A DNA stretch of 64,000 bases from Micromussa lordhowensis (lineage: Eukaryota; Cnidaria; Anthozoa; Scleractinia; Lobophylliidae), in NCBI GenBank assembly GCA_964020085.1, contig OZ026603.1, positions 2,378,401-2,442,400 on the forward strand, written 5' to 3'. Both the position numbers and the translations under genes were made by a program. Below are positions 1 to 13,900 of the stretch, in pieces (positions within the stretch are counted from its first letter, which is position 1; each line of letters starts with the position of its first letter). The notes below the pieces were generated by a model. That model searched no databases. It was given only the letters and a program-made list of their open reading frames with translations, and had not been told where the DNA came from.

Positions 1-221
1 AATGATCTTGGGAGGTCTGCATATTCCCAAGTGCATTTCACAACAATGGTTTATGCAAAATTTGGGAGGGGGGATCAAACGTAGTGAATTATGAGCAATT
101 AAAAATAGAGAATGTGATTGTAATCATAGATCTAGTCAATTGAGACCTCTTTTCTTGCTTGACTTGCTCCGTCCTGTATTTAATCCGTTTTTGTGATCTC
201 TAAACAATATTTCTCTTTTAG

Positions 222-3200
222 GTCCTAAGAACGCTTACACCGCTTCCGCTCAACAAATGTTGGAAGTCTGTAGCAAGGCGTTGAACGAGGTCGGTCGATC
301 AGTGAGTGTGTTGAGATTTACTTTGGTTGAGAGAGCTCAGTCACGGCAGAACAAAACTGCTTTTAACTTGAAAATAATAGTTGACTATAATAATAGTTGA
401 AAATAATAGTTGACTAAAATAAAAAAAACACCAGAGATAATAATATACCATAAAGAAACAAGGATGGTTAAGGATGGTGAAGATTGACACGGATTACAAA
501 CCACGAACTTGAAAGATTAGCCTAATGCTACCAGCGGATCAGGCTTACATTTGTACTAATTTTTAAATGCAATTGAAATAAAGTGTGAGTGAGTGTGTAA
601 ACATGTATGAAGGCAACTATTAAGACTGCAACTAATCTTGCTTAAATTTCATTCCTTTAGAAAGAAGATGAAATCATTCAGCTGGAGAAAGACATTAACC
701 CCATGTTGAGCGACGATCCACAGGTAACTGTTATCAAATGTGACATTCTCCCTACCCGTGAAAGATATTGCAATTTACAGTATTTGGGTGCCGCAATCAA
801 ATGTTCCTGAGTCATTTGTTTGTTTTATTTCTGGCATTAATAACTATTATTTACAAAATATCAATCTGTGAGGCAAGGAAGCCCAGGGAAGCTAGTAAGG
901 CTTATGTAAAAGACTATCTTAAAGACTTAACAAAAGAATTAAAATGCTGTCAGGGGCACACAAAATGATCATAACTTAGGATGAAAAATAAGTAAACAAA
1001 GCTAACGCACAAATGCAAAGGAAGGCAAAAAAAACACAAGCACACTAAGAGAAGTAAAATGTACTTATACCAAGAGAGATTACTTAAGTTAGATATTGTT
1101 GTACTTCTCAGATCGCGTTTTCTTTCTTCCTGGAAAATCTCGTCGCACAACTGAAAGGATTGCAAGAAGTAAGTGGACTTAATGTTAATCACCAAGCTTA
1201 AATGTACCCATGGGTTTATAAAAGGGCGCGGGGTGGGTCCTTCCCTCGGCACAGACCGTTCCGCAGTGACATAAAGATACACTGAATAAGGACTGTGAGT
1301 CCGCACTTTTCCTCGAACAACGTCGATTGAGAAGCGAAAAAACTAACGGAAAAAATCGTCCCTTTAAAATTTCTCGAAGCAATTTTTTGTTTCTTGCTCG
1401 ACCGGTCAAAAGAACAATAACCAGTTGATGTTCAGTACTGCGGGACTCAGTCCACAGTTTTTGTCTCGAGGTTGTTTAGCAATTGATCGCGCCTAGACGG
1501 CGTGACAACTTTAGGAGCGCTTTCAATTCCTCGCACTTCTTTTTGATCGATAATATAATAAAATTTCAGTGCTACAGCAAAGTTTCTTGCATGTGTAATT
1601 TCGTGGTTTTTTTTTGCCATTTAGAGTTGGCCTTTCCAGAAACCTGTGTCGTCCAAGCAGGTGCCTGATTATTACGATGTCGTGAAAACCCCAATTGACC
1701 TTCTGACCATCAGACAGGTACGTCCGCCTTGTAGTGAAGTGTAGTAGCTCTCTTAAGCTTGTAATTCTATTTGTCGTCATAGTGTAGCAGCTGTTATTGT
1801 TTTGGGGCTAGGGGCATTGTTTCTGTTGTTTGTTCTACTGTTCTAACAAAGTGTATCAAGCCAATCATGTGGGACCTTTCGAGAGCTGCTACCCGACCCA
1901 GTCTTCTAGCCACCTTTGTCCCAAGCTCCAACTGATCTAAATCGGCGATCAGTCCACGGGTTTCCCCTGCTGAGAGCGGAGGTACAAGGTTTTTAATTGA
2001 CTGTTTGAACTAGCCATCTCCCACGGACTTTCACTTTTGAGTTACCTTCGGTAAAGACATGAATGATCGTCGCAGTTGTACACACAACTTTGAAACCTGA
2101 AAAAAAATGTTACTTAGTCTTGAACGGTATTCGCACCCATCACCTCTGCGAGACCGGTGCAGTGCTCTACCAACTAAGCTATCGTTGTGAGTGCTATGAT
2201 TACTCGTGTTTTTACATCTTTCTCTGCACTGTAGACCTGTCTTCTGTTCATTGATGTGTCTCTGTCTTTTTTCACAGCAAGTGCAAGGACACGCTTATCA
2301 AAATAGGGACGAGTTTATGGAACACGTGAAAATGATGCATAGAAACAGTGTTATCTACAACGGTACGGTGTACTTACACTCCCATGATTAACATCACAAA
2401 TCTTATTACCGCTTTGTGTATATATTTTCCGATTAGTGTTGGGAGATTTTGTTTCCAAGTCAAGACTCCTCCTGAGATGATAAAATTCTTGTCAAATCTG
2501 TTTACCGCTTTACATATATTTTCTCTAATTAGTGCCGGGCGTTTTTTGTTCTAAGTGAAGACTTTCCAAATTCTTCATTTTCATTACATATCAATATTGA
2601 ATTTGTTATGGATAGGGAAAGAACAATTTGCATATTGTAGTCGTGGATTCGGAAAACAGGGGAGGCTTCAGGGGACACGAGAGGGAAAAAACGTTCTAGT
2701 AATAGGGTTGAGCCTTACTTACGTGTGACAGCGGAGCATGACGAAATCTTACGGTTACTATTTACAGGGAAATTTCCGTCTGCAACGCAGGCTACCCTCC
2801 CCTCCCCCTCCCTCATTCTCTTCTTCCCCTCCCTCATTCTCTTCTCTCCCCTCCCTCATTCTCCATGTTTTGTGACTCCAGGATCTCCGCCAGATGGGCG
2901 TACAAAATTCTAATTTGACAAAAACTTTAAGAATAGCTTTTGTTATTGAAAATGCCCTCGGCTCCACCAAAGCCGCATCTAATGTCTTCACGCCGAAATG
3001 TTTTACAATAGTGGCACATTGTTTTGATGCATATTTTAAAATCTGCAAGTTTGTGCCGTAAAAGAATATTACAATCCAGTAAGGAGGATCTTTTTCTTGA
3101 AAGCAGCTCTTGCAGTTTGTGTCAGCGTTAGTACGCTAGGTAATGGAACTTATTTTGTTGTCAGGCGAATCACATGACTTTTCCAAGATGGCCGAGAAAC

Positions 3201-5507
3201 TTGTCCAGTTTTGCGATGAGGCCCTGAGGGAGGTAAGAAGGGTTATAAGTTACCTTACACTACACCATAGTGAAGTAACCAGGGTGATTTGAACTCATTC
3301 GAACAGCTGTCTTCTTTTTAATCGCTCCATCAGTCCAGCAATTGAATAGTAATCTATCATTTATTACAACTTCATTAAGCATTATTTGTTTTCTTTCCTT
3401 TTTGCTCTTTTTTTATTAAAATAACTCTAAATGGTCATAGGGGCTAACTCGAAAACCTTACGGCTCCTTTAGCCTCTAGGCTTTTCTTTTAACAATAACT
3501 TTCCTTCTTATTTTTATTAATCAACCTGCAATCTATTGAAAGTAATATCCTAAATGAAACTCCTTTGTGGGCCAATAAAGATGATTGATGATTGATTGAG
3601 CAAACGAGCGCACCTGTGATAAGCCCCACGTCTAATGGCCAACTCCCTGGGTCGCACCTGCAGGCAATCATGGCAGCTGTATTCATCATCGTGGTCTGGA
3701 TATTTGTTTTGATGTAATATATCAAACACGAGATACAGTGTTTCATCGGGATATCCAAACACCGAGAAGAGAGTTGAAAATACTCCGCTGCGCGTCGTAT
3801 TTTTGACGAAATTGATATATTGATACATCTTCTCGATCGAAACAAAAATTAAGGAGTAAACGGAGAAGTAAAATCGTCAAAATCTATGCTCATAATTAAG
3901 ACCGGGTATCCAAACCTCCTTCACGGTTGTGATTTTCTTTCTTTTAGCTTGATGAATTATTAATGAGTTTTAGAAGAGTACAACTACCATGATTCCCTGC
4001 AGGCGGATCTCATAGGAATTAGCCATTCTTACGTCAGGATTTTTTGTCTGGGTTGTTCCTCTATTAGTCGCATGAGCTGGTTATTTTTAGGCGCAGTTGC
4101 ACTGGATACGTACCTCTCGACAGAAACATTCCTGAATAAACTAGTTCGTGCAACTATGTCAGGCAACGTGTAGTTGAGGCTTTAGTTTTCCGCCCATTGT
4201 CAGTTTTCTTCACCTGCTGTTCTACAGTCAACTACATATATGTAAAACAGAAAAAAACTTAAATATGTTTCAATCAAATCGTTGTTTTAGAGCAACAATG
4301 GCAGCATTTGCTAATTGCCATGACCAAGTAATCTTTCTTCGGTTTTTTTGAAATCACGCTAACAACCTTTCTTACCACTCTATCTTACAGAATGATGAAC
4401 AATTATCCAAGTTGGAGAATGAGATTTTACTCACTCCAGGAGACGACACGTCATCATATGCCGCCAGTCAGCCGCCTTCAGTAGCAGGACCGGACTGGTC
4501 GATGGAGAACAGCATGGATGACTTCCCAGAAGACTCCATCAAAGAAGAGGATAGCATGATGGACGTGTTGGACGCGGACGAGCTGGACACTACTAGCGAA
4601 GATTACAGGGACTTCAGCGCCAATATCAGCACTCCTGTCTCAGTACAGGACCAATGTAAGATATGCTAGTGTTTATTTTTCCTACTAGCCGTGTAGATTT
4701 AATACTCATTTTCAATCTTATGTTTTTACCTGTGTTGTTACGAAAGGTCTTGTGTTATAAACAGGCCGGGAAATATCCGGGGCGCTTATAACCGGAATTT
4801 TCACGGGGGATTTGAGATGGTAGCGAATTGTGATGGCGCTAAAATAATGACCGGCTTCGCCCGGAGAGTTAGACCAGACGTGTGCACCAAAATATCAAAT
4901 ACATGGAGTTCTACATGCAACAAGTGACGAGGCGGAAGTGAAATATCACACTGCAACCATTCTCTACGGGTCTTTCACAGCATAACAAAATACCCAATGT
5001 ACAAAAATGAAATCAAACTTCTCGCTAATGCGGGTTAGCTTGATCGCGCTTTGAACAACTTAGCCCTGGAGTTAAGTACTTCCCCTCCGTTCTGTTGCCT
5101 AATATAACCTTCAGTGCTCACACTTCCCTCGTTATTTATCTTTAGCTTCTCGAATGGACGCAGACTTTGACGAAGAAGAAGACGTGGACATCGAGGGTTA
5201 CGACGACGACGAGAGCGCATCACAAGACTACGCAAAACAGGAAAGCCTGGGATCACAGCCGCAGCTTGGAAGCGAACAAGATTCACAGGACGTTACTCAG
5301 TTTGAGAGCATTTTACTGCAAGATCTTGAACACAGTGAGAGCGAGAGCGACGAGGAAGATGACTTCCCGTTTGGCGATGGAGATGACGAGGAAGAAGAAG
5401 ACATCGAAGAGGAGGATGAACAAATCAACTTCTCACCGGGTGGAGGAGAAGAAAACAATGATACGAGAAATAATACAACGGAGGACTTATCGGGCGATGA
5501 GATATAA
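222..5507 (+). CDS. TAF1: TAF1, 3' part: end of bromodomain 1, bromodomain 2 and acidic C-terminus
   Basis: This is the C-terminal part of TFIID subunit 1, the largest TBP-associated factor, which reads acetylated histones at promoters. Eight exons join in frame: 222-289, 661-723, 1112-1168, 1625-1717, 2278-2362, 3165-3232, 4391-4655 and 5146-5507 (352 residues plus stop). The first exon is the last helix of bromodomain 1 ([14 protein letters not shown]) and is followed by a linker with [13 protein letters not shown]. Bromodomain 2 has the ZA-loop signature SWPF...[14 protein letters not shown] and the acetyl-lysine-binding Asn in NSVIYNG. The split glycine codon after YN recurs at both bromodomain ends, as expected for a duplicated domain. 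The tail is very rich in Asp, Glu and Ser, as in animal TAF1. The 5' exons (kinase-like, HAT and first bromodomain regions) lie left of the window. Family assignment is strong; the exact 2278 acceptor could shift by a few bases. Confidence 0.9.
2120..2186 (-). repeat. degenerate tRNA-like sequence in a TAF1 intron
   Basis: Read on the minus strand this has an A box (TAGCTTAGTTGGTAGAGC), a loop containing CCGGTCT and a weak B box (GGGTGCGAATACC). It resembles the tRNA-Thr(GGU)-like units near 58.2 kb but its acceptor ends no longer pair. It is probably a decayed tRNA-derived repeat and not a working tRNA gene. Confidence 0.5.
2794..2863. repeat. pyrimidine-rich minisatellite, about three units
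   Basis: Three imperfect copies of a CCCTCCCTCATTCTCTTC-type unit lie in tandem inside a TAF1 intron. The + strand is almost entirely C and T, apart from one A in each CATT. No gene function is implied. Confidence 0.7.
3233..4390. other. TAF1 intron without recognised gene
   Basis: This intron separates bromodomain 2 from the acidic tail. The minus strand is open in two overlapping frames around 3489-3845 (118 and 92 codons). Neither translation matches a family I know and both are cysteine- and histidine-rich without a regular finger pattern, so I treat them as chance or repeat-derived frames. Confidence 0.4.
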
Positions 5508-6458
5508 CCTACCACAAAAATTGTTCAATGTACGGTGGTTGGACTTGTGATGGATTTGCAATTCTTGTTCTCCATTCAAATATAACCTGCCCGGATTCTC
5601 AACATATCGACGTCCACTTGATCTCCCGTTGCGTAGCAACTCCTCTGACTCCAACTTGCGGGCTCAGTCTCCGTGCACTCCGCTCATAAATGAGTCATTT
5701 TCTCTTGGTGCCAGTATCGTATTCTTGCTGTCTGGTATCTATATCTGATTTGATATCGCGAAATATCATTTCAAAATTTGAGACGAAGAACTTATCCACC
5801 TGAATTACATTAAAGTAACGCAATAATCATCATGTGGATTGCCACGATATTTCATTAGGGAGGGACCATTATTTGTTAGGGGGGAAGGGGGGTTAATTTT
5901 CCTGGGTATGAATCTTTTTCTCACCTTTAGGTTATCCATGAGTTTTTGGGTGGGCAATAGCATGTGCAGTTATTTATAGGAAAACACTTGGTCGGTGTTT
6001 TTCCCCATGCCACCCTTGCACGATAGTTTTCCAGAAGTTTTTGCTGTGCCGGATTTTTTCTGAAAACTGCTCAACTCCCCAACAGCCTCCCCCCTCCCGT
6101 AAAAAAATGGTCCGGCCCTTAGTTAAGGAGTAACTTAGTTTTCAATTGACTTACAAGTGGAAAGCTAAAGATAAAATTTAAGTGTAAGTCATATGAAGTG
6201 ACAACGATAAGGCGCGTTTACCTGTAGAAAACAAAAACAACAAATGTAAACGCGTTGTGTAAATAAATAGCTACCCAAGGTCGGAAATAAAACAAACCAT
6301 TTTTATTGCAGTTGTGTATTACAGGAACTACTAAATAATCTTTACTTTTATCACAATCATGCTGCGTTTGTTTTAGCTTTTCTGTTCGCTAAGAATAGAC
6401 GATTTTCAAATATCGCCACCAACCGCCGCCATATTGAGCAGCACGGAAGTTGGGTAGA
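5508..6458. other. TAF1 3' flank and likely 3' UTR
   Basis: No coding exon is visible here. AATAAA hexamers at 6262-6267 and 6286-6291 could be the TAF1 polyadenylation signals, which would give a 3' UTR of roughly 0.8 kb. No closer hexamer was seen. G-rich and C-rich patches at about 5880 and 6085 look like low-complexity sequence. Confidence 0.35.
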
Positions 6459-6523
6459 ATGGCGGCATCATTGGTGCATGAGACTGCTAAGATACTGATT
6501 GTTACTTTGCAAGGAATTCAAAG
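6459..6523 (+). other. possible orphan first coding exon with a GC splice donor
   Basis: An ATG in a good context (GTAGAATGGCGGCATC) opens 21 codons (MAASLVHETAKILIVTLQGI, then Q). They run into AG|GCAAGT, the consensus of the rare GC-AG intron donor. A GCCGCCATATTG motif resembling a YY1/initiator element lies 30 bases upstream. I could not find a continuing exon on the + strand before ALKBH8, and I do not recognise the peptide. It may be a real short 5' exon, a non-coding transcript or chance. Confidence 0.22.
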
Positions 6524-7827
6524 GCAAGTTTGACATCACTAAAGTTGCGTTATAGAAGCGTTACCTTGTCTCGCAAGACAACGGCTTTGCACCAAAGTAG
6601 GGATCGTGAATAGACCATTTACGAGTTGTCTTTTGCGTCTGAATCCTCGTGCGAATCCATTCCTCATTTCATATAAAACGTTTATATTTTCATGTAAATC
6701 AAACTCAGTTTCATTCGTAAGGTTTTGCACGAGGATTCGTTTTGAAACAGAGCCGCAAGGTAACTCCAAGATTCTTCATGTGATGTTTGAATGTATCATT
6801 TCGCCAGTGGAGCAAATTTTTTCGAACATTTTTCTTGGAGGAACTATTTTTTGCGAACCATGGGAAATTACGCAAATATGGATTGCATAAACTTAGCACT
6901 GCGCAAAATTTCGTGTCACGTGGTAGCCTCTGCCAGGCGTTGCGGAGCACCGCAAAAAAACGCGAGAGAAAGAAAAGGATTATCGGGACATGTGCTACTT
7001 CCCCAATTTTTCCATGGCCATTTTTATTGCGCCATAAATAACTGAACGTCTAGAAGGGGTTACGTTTAGATTGGCTTGGAAGGTGGCAACACTCATCCAC
7101 GGGTGTGTGGGATTGTGGAAATGTTATTTGGTTATTCATGATGTCTAGTGAAACCTTCGTATGTATCGAGTGGTCCCATTCTACTTAGTTGCTCGAATTG
7201 CTCGCAAAGAGTAGATAAGTGCTCGTGCTCGCAAAAGTTTTGCAACTGCTCGCATGCTCGGATTCTCATTAAAATTATCTGCCATGTAAGAGAAGCATAA
7301 TTTTTATCTTGGGAAACAAAAATTGACGCATTTTTGTTCTAGCTTTGCTTTGGATAAAAGATATTTCGAATAACAGCTTTTTGCGACCGAAATTCTTTTC
7401 AATAATGATTGTCGCTACTATCCCTAAGATATCCGATTGCAGGAGTGTTTATAGTTTCCCGTCAAATTCGTCTAAAACTAAAGAAAATAACGGTCTGGGA
7501 TATTAATTGAGCTTAGAAATTGAAAAGCTGAACGATTTAAGTGCAACTGAAAAACCACGAAATTCAAGTGAAAATAAGTTTTGACAACTTGGCGCAATAC
7601 AACGTTCCTTTAATAAAAGAGAGGTTTCGGATAGCGGAACATTTACGAAATGCTCGCTGCTTGCAAGACAAATTTGATCACTGCTCGTGCTCGCAAAAAT
7701 AAACGAACTGCTCACTTGTTCGCAAATGCTTGCAAAGACCATTCGACTTACCCCTTATTCCGATGAACATAGTCGAAGAGCCAGCGAGCTGCTCACAAGC
7801 AAACACGTACAAGTAATCAGATAAAAT
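6524..7827. other. intergenic, imperfect repeats only
   Basis: No coding exon is supported. An inverted repeat with arms around CGAATCCTCGTGC lies at about 6640-6745. The words TGCTCG and CTCGCA recur many times near 7190-7270 and 7650-7740, giving a degenerate tandem-like texture. Confidence 0.4.
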
Positions 7828-7833
7828 TTTATT
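7828..7833 (-). terminator. AATAAA polyadenylation signal of ALKBH8
   Basis: TTTATT on the + strand reads AATAAA on the minus strand, 78 bases beyond the ALKBH8 stop codon, a normal distance for a short 3' UTR. Confidence 0.6.
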
Positions 7834-7910
7834 GCATTAGTAAAGTGTGACAATCGATTCTTTCCTTTACCGCTTCTTAAAGAAGCAACTGTATTTAATC
7901 CAACCCATCG

Positions 7911-10900
7911 TCACTGGTCTTTCCTGAGTACTACGCACCAGTTCCCTTTGTCGTAGTAATGCTTCTCGACCGTCACGTGACTGAGATGGCTACAGAGTTC
8001 CTGGAGCTCGCCATCTTGAAACACGTGATAATACCGATGGTACACGTGACCATCTTTGCCTTCAAAGCCTGACTCGTCAGTTTCTTTTCGCTGCTTGTCT
8101 TGTTGTTTACCTGGTCCGCTGTATTTCCAAGGTACAAACAAGTCTTGTTGCTCAAAGGACTCCCTTGTAGCATTTACCAGCAGTTTTGTCAAATTATTAT
8201 CACTCGAATTTTCAGATTTGTTTGTTAAAGGTTCATTACTTCCAGGAAAAACGTCTGCCACGCTGCTTTCTTTCGGAGACTCGTCTGGGCTACTTTTGTT
8301 GTCTTGTACAGTTCGCTGGTCATTCTTGCCAGTGAAATCCACTTCTTTCAAATGTTTCTTTTTCACTTTCTTGGCTTCCTGTTCTAGAGCCCAGACGTAG
8401 ACTAGCACCAGTCCACCTGGCCGTGTAATTCGCACCAGCTCCCTAAGACCAGACAGACGCCGCTCCGCCGTGGAGAGATGATGAAGAACTGCGATACACA
8501 AACACACGTCAAACGCATTGGTCCTAAAATACAAAACAAGACAATTAGAAATAGTATTAGTTCTTTTTTTAGAACTTATCTTAAGACAAGCCCATAAGTA
8601 AAGGCAAGGAAAAAAGGGGGGAAACACTTCCTTTTTCTTGCTTCTTTTCAATTTTTTTTATCTATTTATTTATTGTTTCAAGCTGCAGTTTTAATAACTA
8701 TGAAGTCATTTCTTTTCAATGCACTTGAAAAACTGACCGGTAAGCAGACTCAATACTGGTGATTGACAATGACATGCAAAAGATAGTGTCAATGAATATT
8801 TCGGTTTATAAAGAAATACAAAATCTCCTTACTGGTGTCATACATGTCTTTTTATTAGTTCTGAGAATTTGGCAGTACATCAAGACAATCCTCTCGTTGA
8901 TAAATCTCTTTTTTATCATCTCTTTCCAGTTCGAAAATGTATTGAAATTGTAAAGCGAAATCGCGTGTGTTTAAAACTCTTGGGAATCAAGTTATTTCTA
9001 GTTAGTTCTCTATACCTGTATGGCAAGGACAAGATGTCGCACACAATCACAGGAAATCCTCGCTCTCTGCAGATAGCCGCGAGGTTGACACTTCTATCGG
9101 AGCCAGTCTTGAATATGTTTTCATTTATCCCAAGATACTTCCCATTCCCACAGCCCACATCAGCCACAAGACTCCCCACGGGCTGTTCTCTCAAAAACTC
9201 CGCAATCTTTGGCCAGGGACTATGGCGGGTTCCGCTGAAATGAGGCGCTATCTTCTCGTACACTTCATGCACGTGTATCTTTTCCAGGCTCTGCGCTTCT
9301 CCAATTGTCTTCGGGACATCAGAAGAAGGTGGAACTGCAGATGGCTTTTTACAGTCGCTTACAGATTTTTGCGAGTCGCACTGAGATGAGAAGGAACAAT
9401 TACAAGGAGTGTGGCGAATTTTTCGGAGCGTCAGCGAGATTCTTGTTTGTCTTTCAAATAGAGTGGTTCCCTCTACAGCTGTTTCTTTCGAAGTGCTCTC
9501 TGCGATGTTTGATTCATGTTCCTCGGAGGGTCCACCACAACTGGCCTTCTTGTCTGATGTGCTTTTTGTACCATAGATGATATCATATTTCCGCGGTGTT
9601 ATACTGAAATCAAATTAATTTGATGATCGATTTTAACGCAACAACATCAAACGAACTAAGATGTATATTCAATCCTGGTATGAACTTGACAAGCTAAAAA
9701 CACATCTCTGTCAAAAAAATCCACCAAAATTATTTGATTTTTTAGAACAGCACTTTTCAAATGGCAGGAATACATCGAGAAGTGAGAATAACTAATGATG
9801 TAAAATGTTCTTGTAAAATTTCTAAATTAAATTCCAAACGTGTTGTTCAATTTGGAAATAAAGTGCTCTACTCCCAAAAAGCTACTTAGCCACATTGTCT
9901 TAATTGTTTCATTTTGAAAAGAGATAATATTTTCTTTTTTGATGAGACATGAAGCAAATTACCTTACCCATGACTCCATAGATATCGGCTTTCTCCAGTC
10001 ATTACAAGCAAACTTCTCCTTGGTAACACAACTGATGCCTGACAACCATCTGGATGACGGAATTCCATGGTGACCTAAACATGTTGATAACATCAATACA
10101 TATTAAAAACTGGATCATAGGATAATGCAATTCAATTCATTGGCTTAGCCATCATGGTATTATACCATTATACCATGCTCTAAAAATATGGTAAGCACGC
10201 ACATAGTTTCTTTTGGGGGAGAGGGGCGTTTTTAATTTTATTTATTTTAAGAATTTAAAGTAAAGGAGAAAACTTTCAGTTTTCTATATGTTGGGGGTAT
10301 TTTTAATAAAACAATTATTCCACTCCAGCTGGTTGGATATGACATGATTGTAGTTAACTTGGCACTACACCACTCATTAACTTTCTATCATTTCATATCC
10401 AACACACGCTTGTGGAATAATTATTGATAATATAACAAGCTCTACGAGTGGACAAGATGGTGCTACATGTATCTTGTCCACAAGTGACTGTTCGCTGTAT
10501 CCTGAAAGAAGAGTTAATTCTCTCTGCCACTGAATAGATCCTCTATTGACCAAGCTTGTTCGGTCAATTTGAGATCAAAGCCTTTTGCATGCATTCATAA
10601 AACTCATTACAACATCCCTTTTATAGCTTCAGTGCATTTCAACTAAACTTACCAGTAATTAAACTAAGCCACCATCTTTATATAATTAGCTTTTGTGTCT
10701 TTTAGGTTTTGACTGTTGGGTGGTGTAATATAATTTTGCTATCCTAATTTCTGCATTTAAACAAATGCATTTACCTGTGATCCAAGGCTGAGTGAGACAA
10801 TTCCATCTTCAAATGCAGAATGAGTGTCCACATGGGGTGGGATGCCTTCAGGAAATAAAGAAGAAAAAAAAAGGTCTCCACAAAAGAACAAGCTCAATAA

Positions 10901-13900
10901 GCAAGTCAAATTTCCTACTCAACATAAGGTTCACAAGATTGTGTCATAAGCTGCTATTTGTAAGTCTTGTCATTGACATCCATATTGGAGTATTCAGTTA
11001 GTATAGGTGGAGGCACAGTGACTTCATGGTTAATGCGCTTGACTCCAGATCAAGTGGTCTGGGTTTGAGCCATGGCAGGGGACATTGTGTTGTGTTCTTG
11101 GGCAAGACACTTATTCCCTTCACAGTGACTCTTTCCACCCAGGTGTATAAATGGGTACTCGCAAATTTAACGCTGAAGGTAACCCTGCAATGGACTAGAA
11201 TCCCATCCAGAGGGGAGTAGAAATACTCCCAGTTGTTGCTTCATGCTACTGAAACCAGAAAAATCTGCAGCATGATGGGCCACTTGGTTAGTATGTAGAC
11301 TTAACCTACCTAACCAATTACATGTAGTATAGGCAATTGTATGAATGTGTGTGCAATTATGGATATACGCTACGAGTGATAGTTAAAACTTCTCTCAAAA
11401 TTGCATGAGTCTTTAGGTGAGTGCAATTTCAAAAATCACAAGTAGTGTAAATCCTTAATTACTTCTCAGAGCTTTCATACAATTACTCATTTATTATGTG
11501 ACTGAGAAAATTACAAACACTCACACTAATTTGCACTGCAGTGCAAATTAAATATTAACAAAAAATGGCTTGCTCTCAGCCAATCACAATGAAGTAATAT
11601 TATCAGTGCTGCAATAAAACTTCAAATCAATCTGAAACCATTTCCCCTTTAATGTAGCTATTGCAACTTTGCTTTTTGTTGCTTGCACACCTCCCTTGAT
11701 TTACCCCAAATGATCCTAGAATTTGCAAACAATTTTTGTTAAGTACAACTGAATTTGAACAGAAAACCATGCAAGCCTAGGATTTTTATAAGCCACAACA
11801 TGGAAGTTTTCTTATACTAAAAGGAATAACTTTTTCAATTAGTAGCCACATCATACCTTGACCAGGCTTGTATTCATTAACAGTCATTTGATCTGGTCTG
11901 AACATGACCTCCTTCTCGGTGCGATCCAGTAGCACATCACAAACACTGGGAATTCCATCAGGTAATGGATTTGATTTGTCCACATTGTTTGTCCCATACA
12001 AAAACTCATAGCCAAAATGCTTGACTCTCCTGTGTCGAAGTTGCTGATTTGCTGTAATGGAGATAAAAAGCCTCATGTATACAGATATAGCTTCTCCTTC
12101 TCTTTACCTGATTAAATATAGTATATATGGGTTATTGACCAAGCAAGGTTAAGATATTAGCCAAGTTCTGGTTTTGCATGTTCATGGACCAAGACAGAAT
12201 CGACATCCATAAACAAGCAAAACAGAATGAAAACAATATCCATCCATCTTGACCTAACAAGCTTGGTGAATAAAGGATTTATTATATGGCTTCTGGGAAT
12301 TTTTTCTTGTGGGACACAGGGTGCAATCCAGAGTGGGAAAGATAGCGCTAATCACAGTGCAGGATTTGGTTCACCTTGCCTGCTCACAGAGCTAGTACTA
12401 TTAAATTCAATTATGTACTTGATAAGTTCAGCATGGAGGGTGGTATCTGAACATACTGTTAATGTAAAAGAGTCAAACTGATGTTAGTATCCATACTAAA
12501 TCATCCCCTTAGCCAGAAACTGTTTTACTGCTTCATTCAGAATGAGTGCACAAGTAAAACATCCCCTATTTTCTGTGGGTGTGCTTTGTCTGTATCTTTT
12601 TTCTCTAAGATGTACATATAGAGTGAGTGACCTTAAGCCCAAAATGGATGATCAAACATTTTCATGCGACATTGATTTGTTGGACCAACTACATTATCAA
12701 TGTAGCATGGGAATCTTTGATCACTTAACCAGCTGGAGCTTTAGAATAAAGGAGAAGTTGCAGAGGTATTTTGTGGCCAAGTGGTTAGAGCACCGGACCT
12801 GGATCCAGGTGTAGTGGGTTAAAATCACCCCTTGACCACTAGCTATTGGTTTTCTCAGTAGTAGTGAGTTTTTCTACTTGGCTATGCTTATAAATAGCAG
12901 GAGGGCAACTGGTCTACCTCCTTCCAGTTATGATTGATGTCATAAAGCCCCATTCAGGAAGAGGTCTATTACACCTACTTTCAGTGTTACGTGCATGGGC
13001 AACATCTTTCAACCTGCCACCTTTTGACATGCTATGTAAGCTGACCTACGTCAAAAATGTAAGCACAACAGACTTCTCTATGGTCAAAATTTGTTTTTAG
13101 TGATGAAGGATGGATTTATTTGACATCAAACTAAGGTTAGGAGTATCAAGAAGTCATTCCAGGAGAAATAAATTGAATATTTTGAATGTTTACAAGCTGC
13201 GAATATTAAAAGCATTAACGGCCCAATTCTACCTGAAGGCACTATTGAGAGCCGATAGACTACACTCAAACTGTTTGAATTATCCCGTAAATCAGGAAAC
13301 ATGCAAAGTCCACAATCTTCTTCAGTCAGCTGAGGTCAGTAATTATCATTTGTCATTTGTTCTGCTAATAACCAGAAAAATTTCCAGTTTCACAGTTAAA
13401 CGGTTTTTCAGCTGTTTAGATAACATGTCAAAAGATGGTGGAAGATGGTCAAAAGATGTCGCCTATGCACGAAATGAAAGCAGGTGTAATACCGCTTCCA
13501 AACACTTAGGTAAATACCTGTTCCTGTAAATTCATTTTCACTGCCATCAGTTCCCCAACCCAGCGCCTGGATCAATTCCTCTTCTTCTGCTCCAGTCACA
13601 AAGTCCTCAATTAACATAAGACCAGTCGGCTTGACCTGATTCTCAATCGCGACGTCATCAGGCACATTTGCGAGGAACGAAAGATAAAACGTCACATCGG
13701 GTCGGGGACATTCTGAAGGGCAATCTAAAACTCGACCATGCACAGTCTCCATTGCTTTCACAGATTCACTGACAGTCTGAAAGCTGATAAAGGAAAAAGA
13801 TCGACCTGGAAACATTAAAAGCCGTTCAATGTTTCCAAACTTCTGAAACAAGCTAACGATTTGATTTCTGTCAACACCGCACATTAATCCTCCATTTCCA

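Noticed and set aside
3489..3845. Minus-strand open frames of 118 and 92 codons in a TAF1 intron
   Set aside because: Two overlapping frames are open at once, neither shows a domain or splice continuity, and they lie antisense in an intron; more likely chance or repeat-derived.
5167..5550. Alternative plus frame of 127 codons across the TAF1 last exon
   Set aside because: The Asp/Glu-rich frame joins in phase to the upstream TAF1 exon and matches the family tail; the Lys/Arg-rich frame is its shifted shadow.
6606..7045. Several overlapping 80-94 codon frames on both strands downstream of the orphan exon
   Set aside because: They overlap each other in different frames, contain an inverted repeat and do not join to the exon at 6459 in a convincing way.
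13110..13529. Plus-strand open frame of 139 codons overlapping ALKBH8 exon 1
   Set aside because: It overlaps the start of a confirmed minus-strand intron and the end of a coding exon; no domain, so treated as a shadow.
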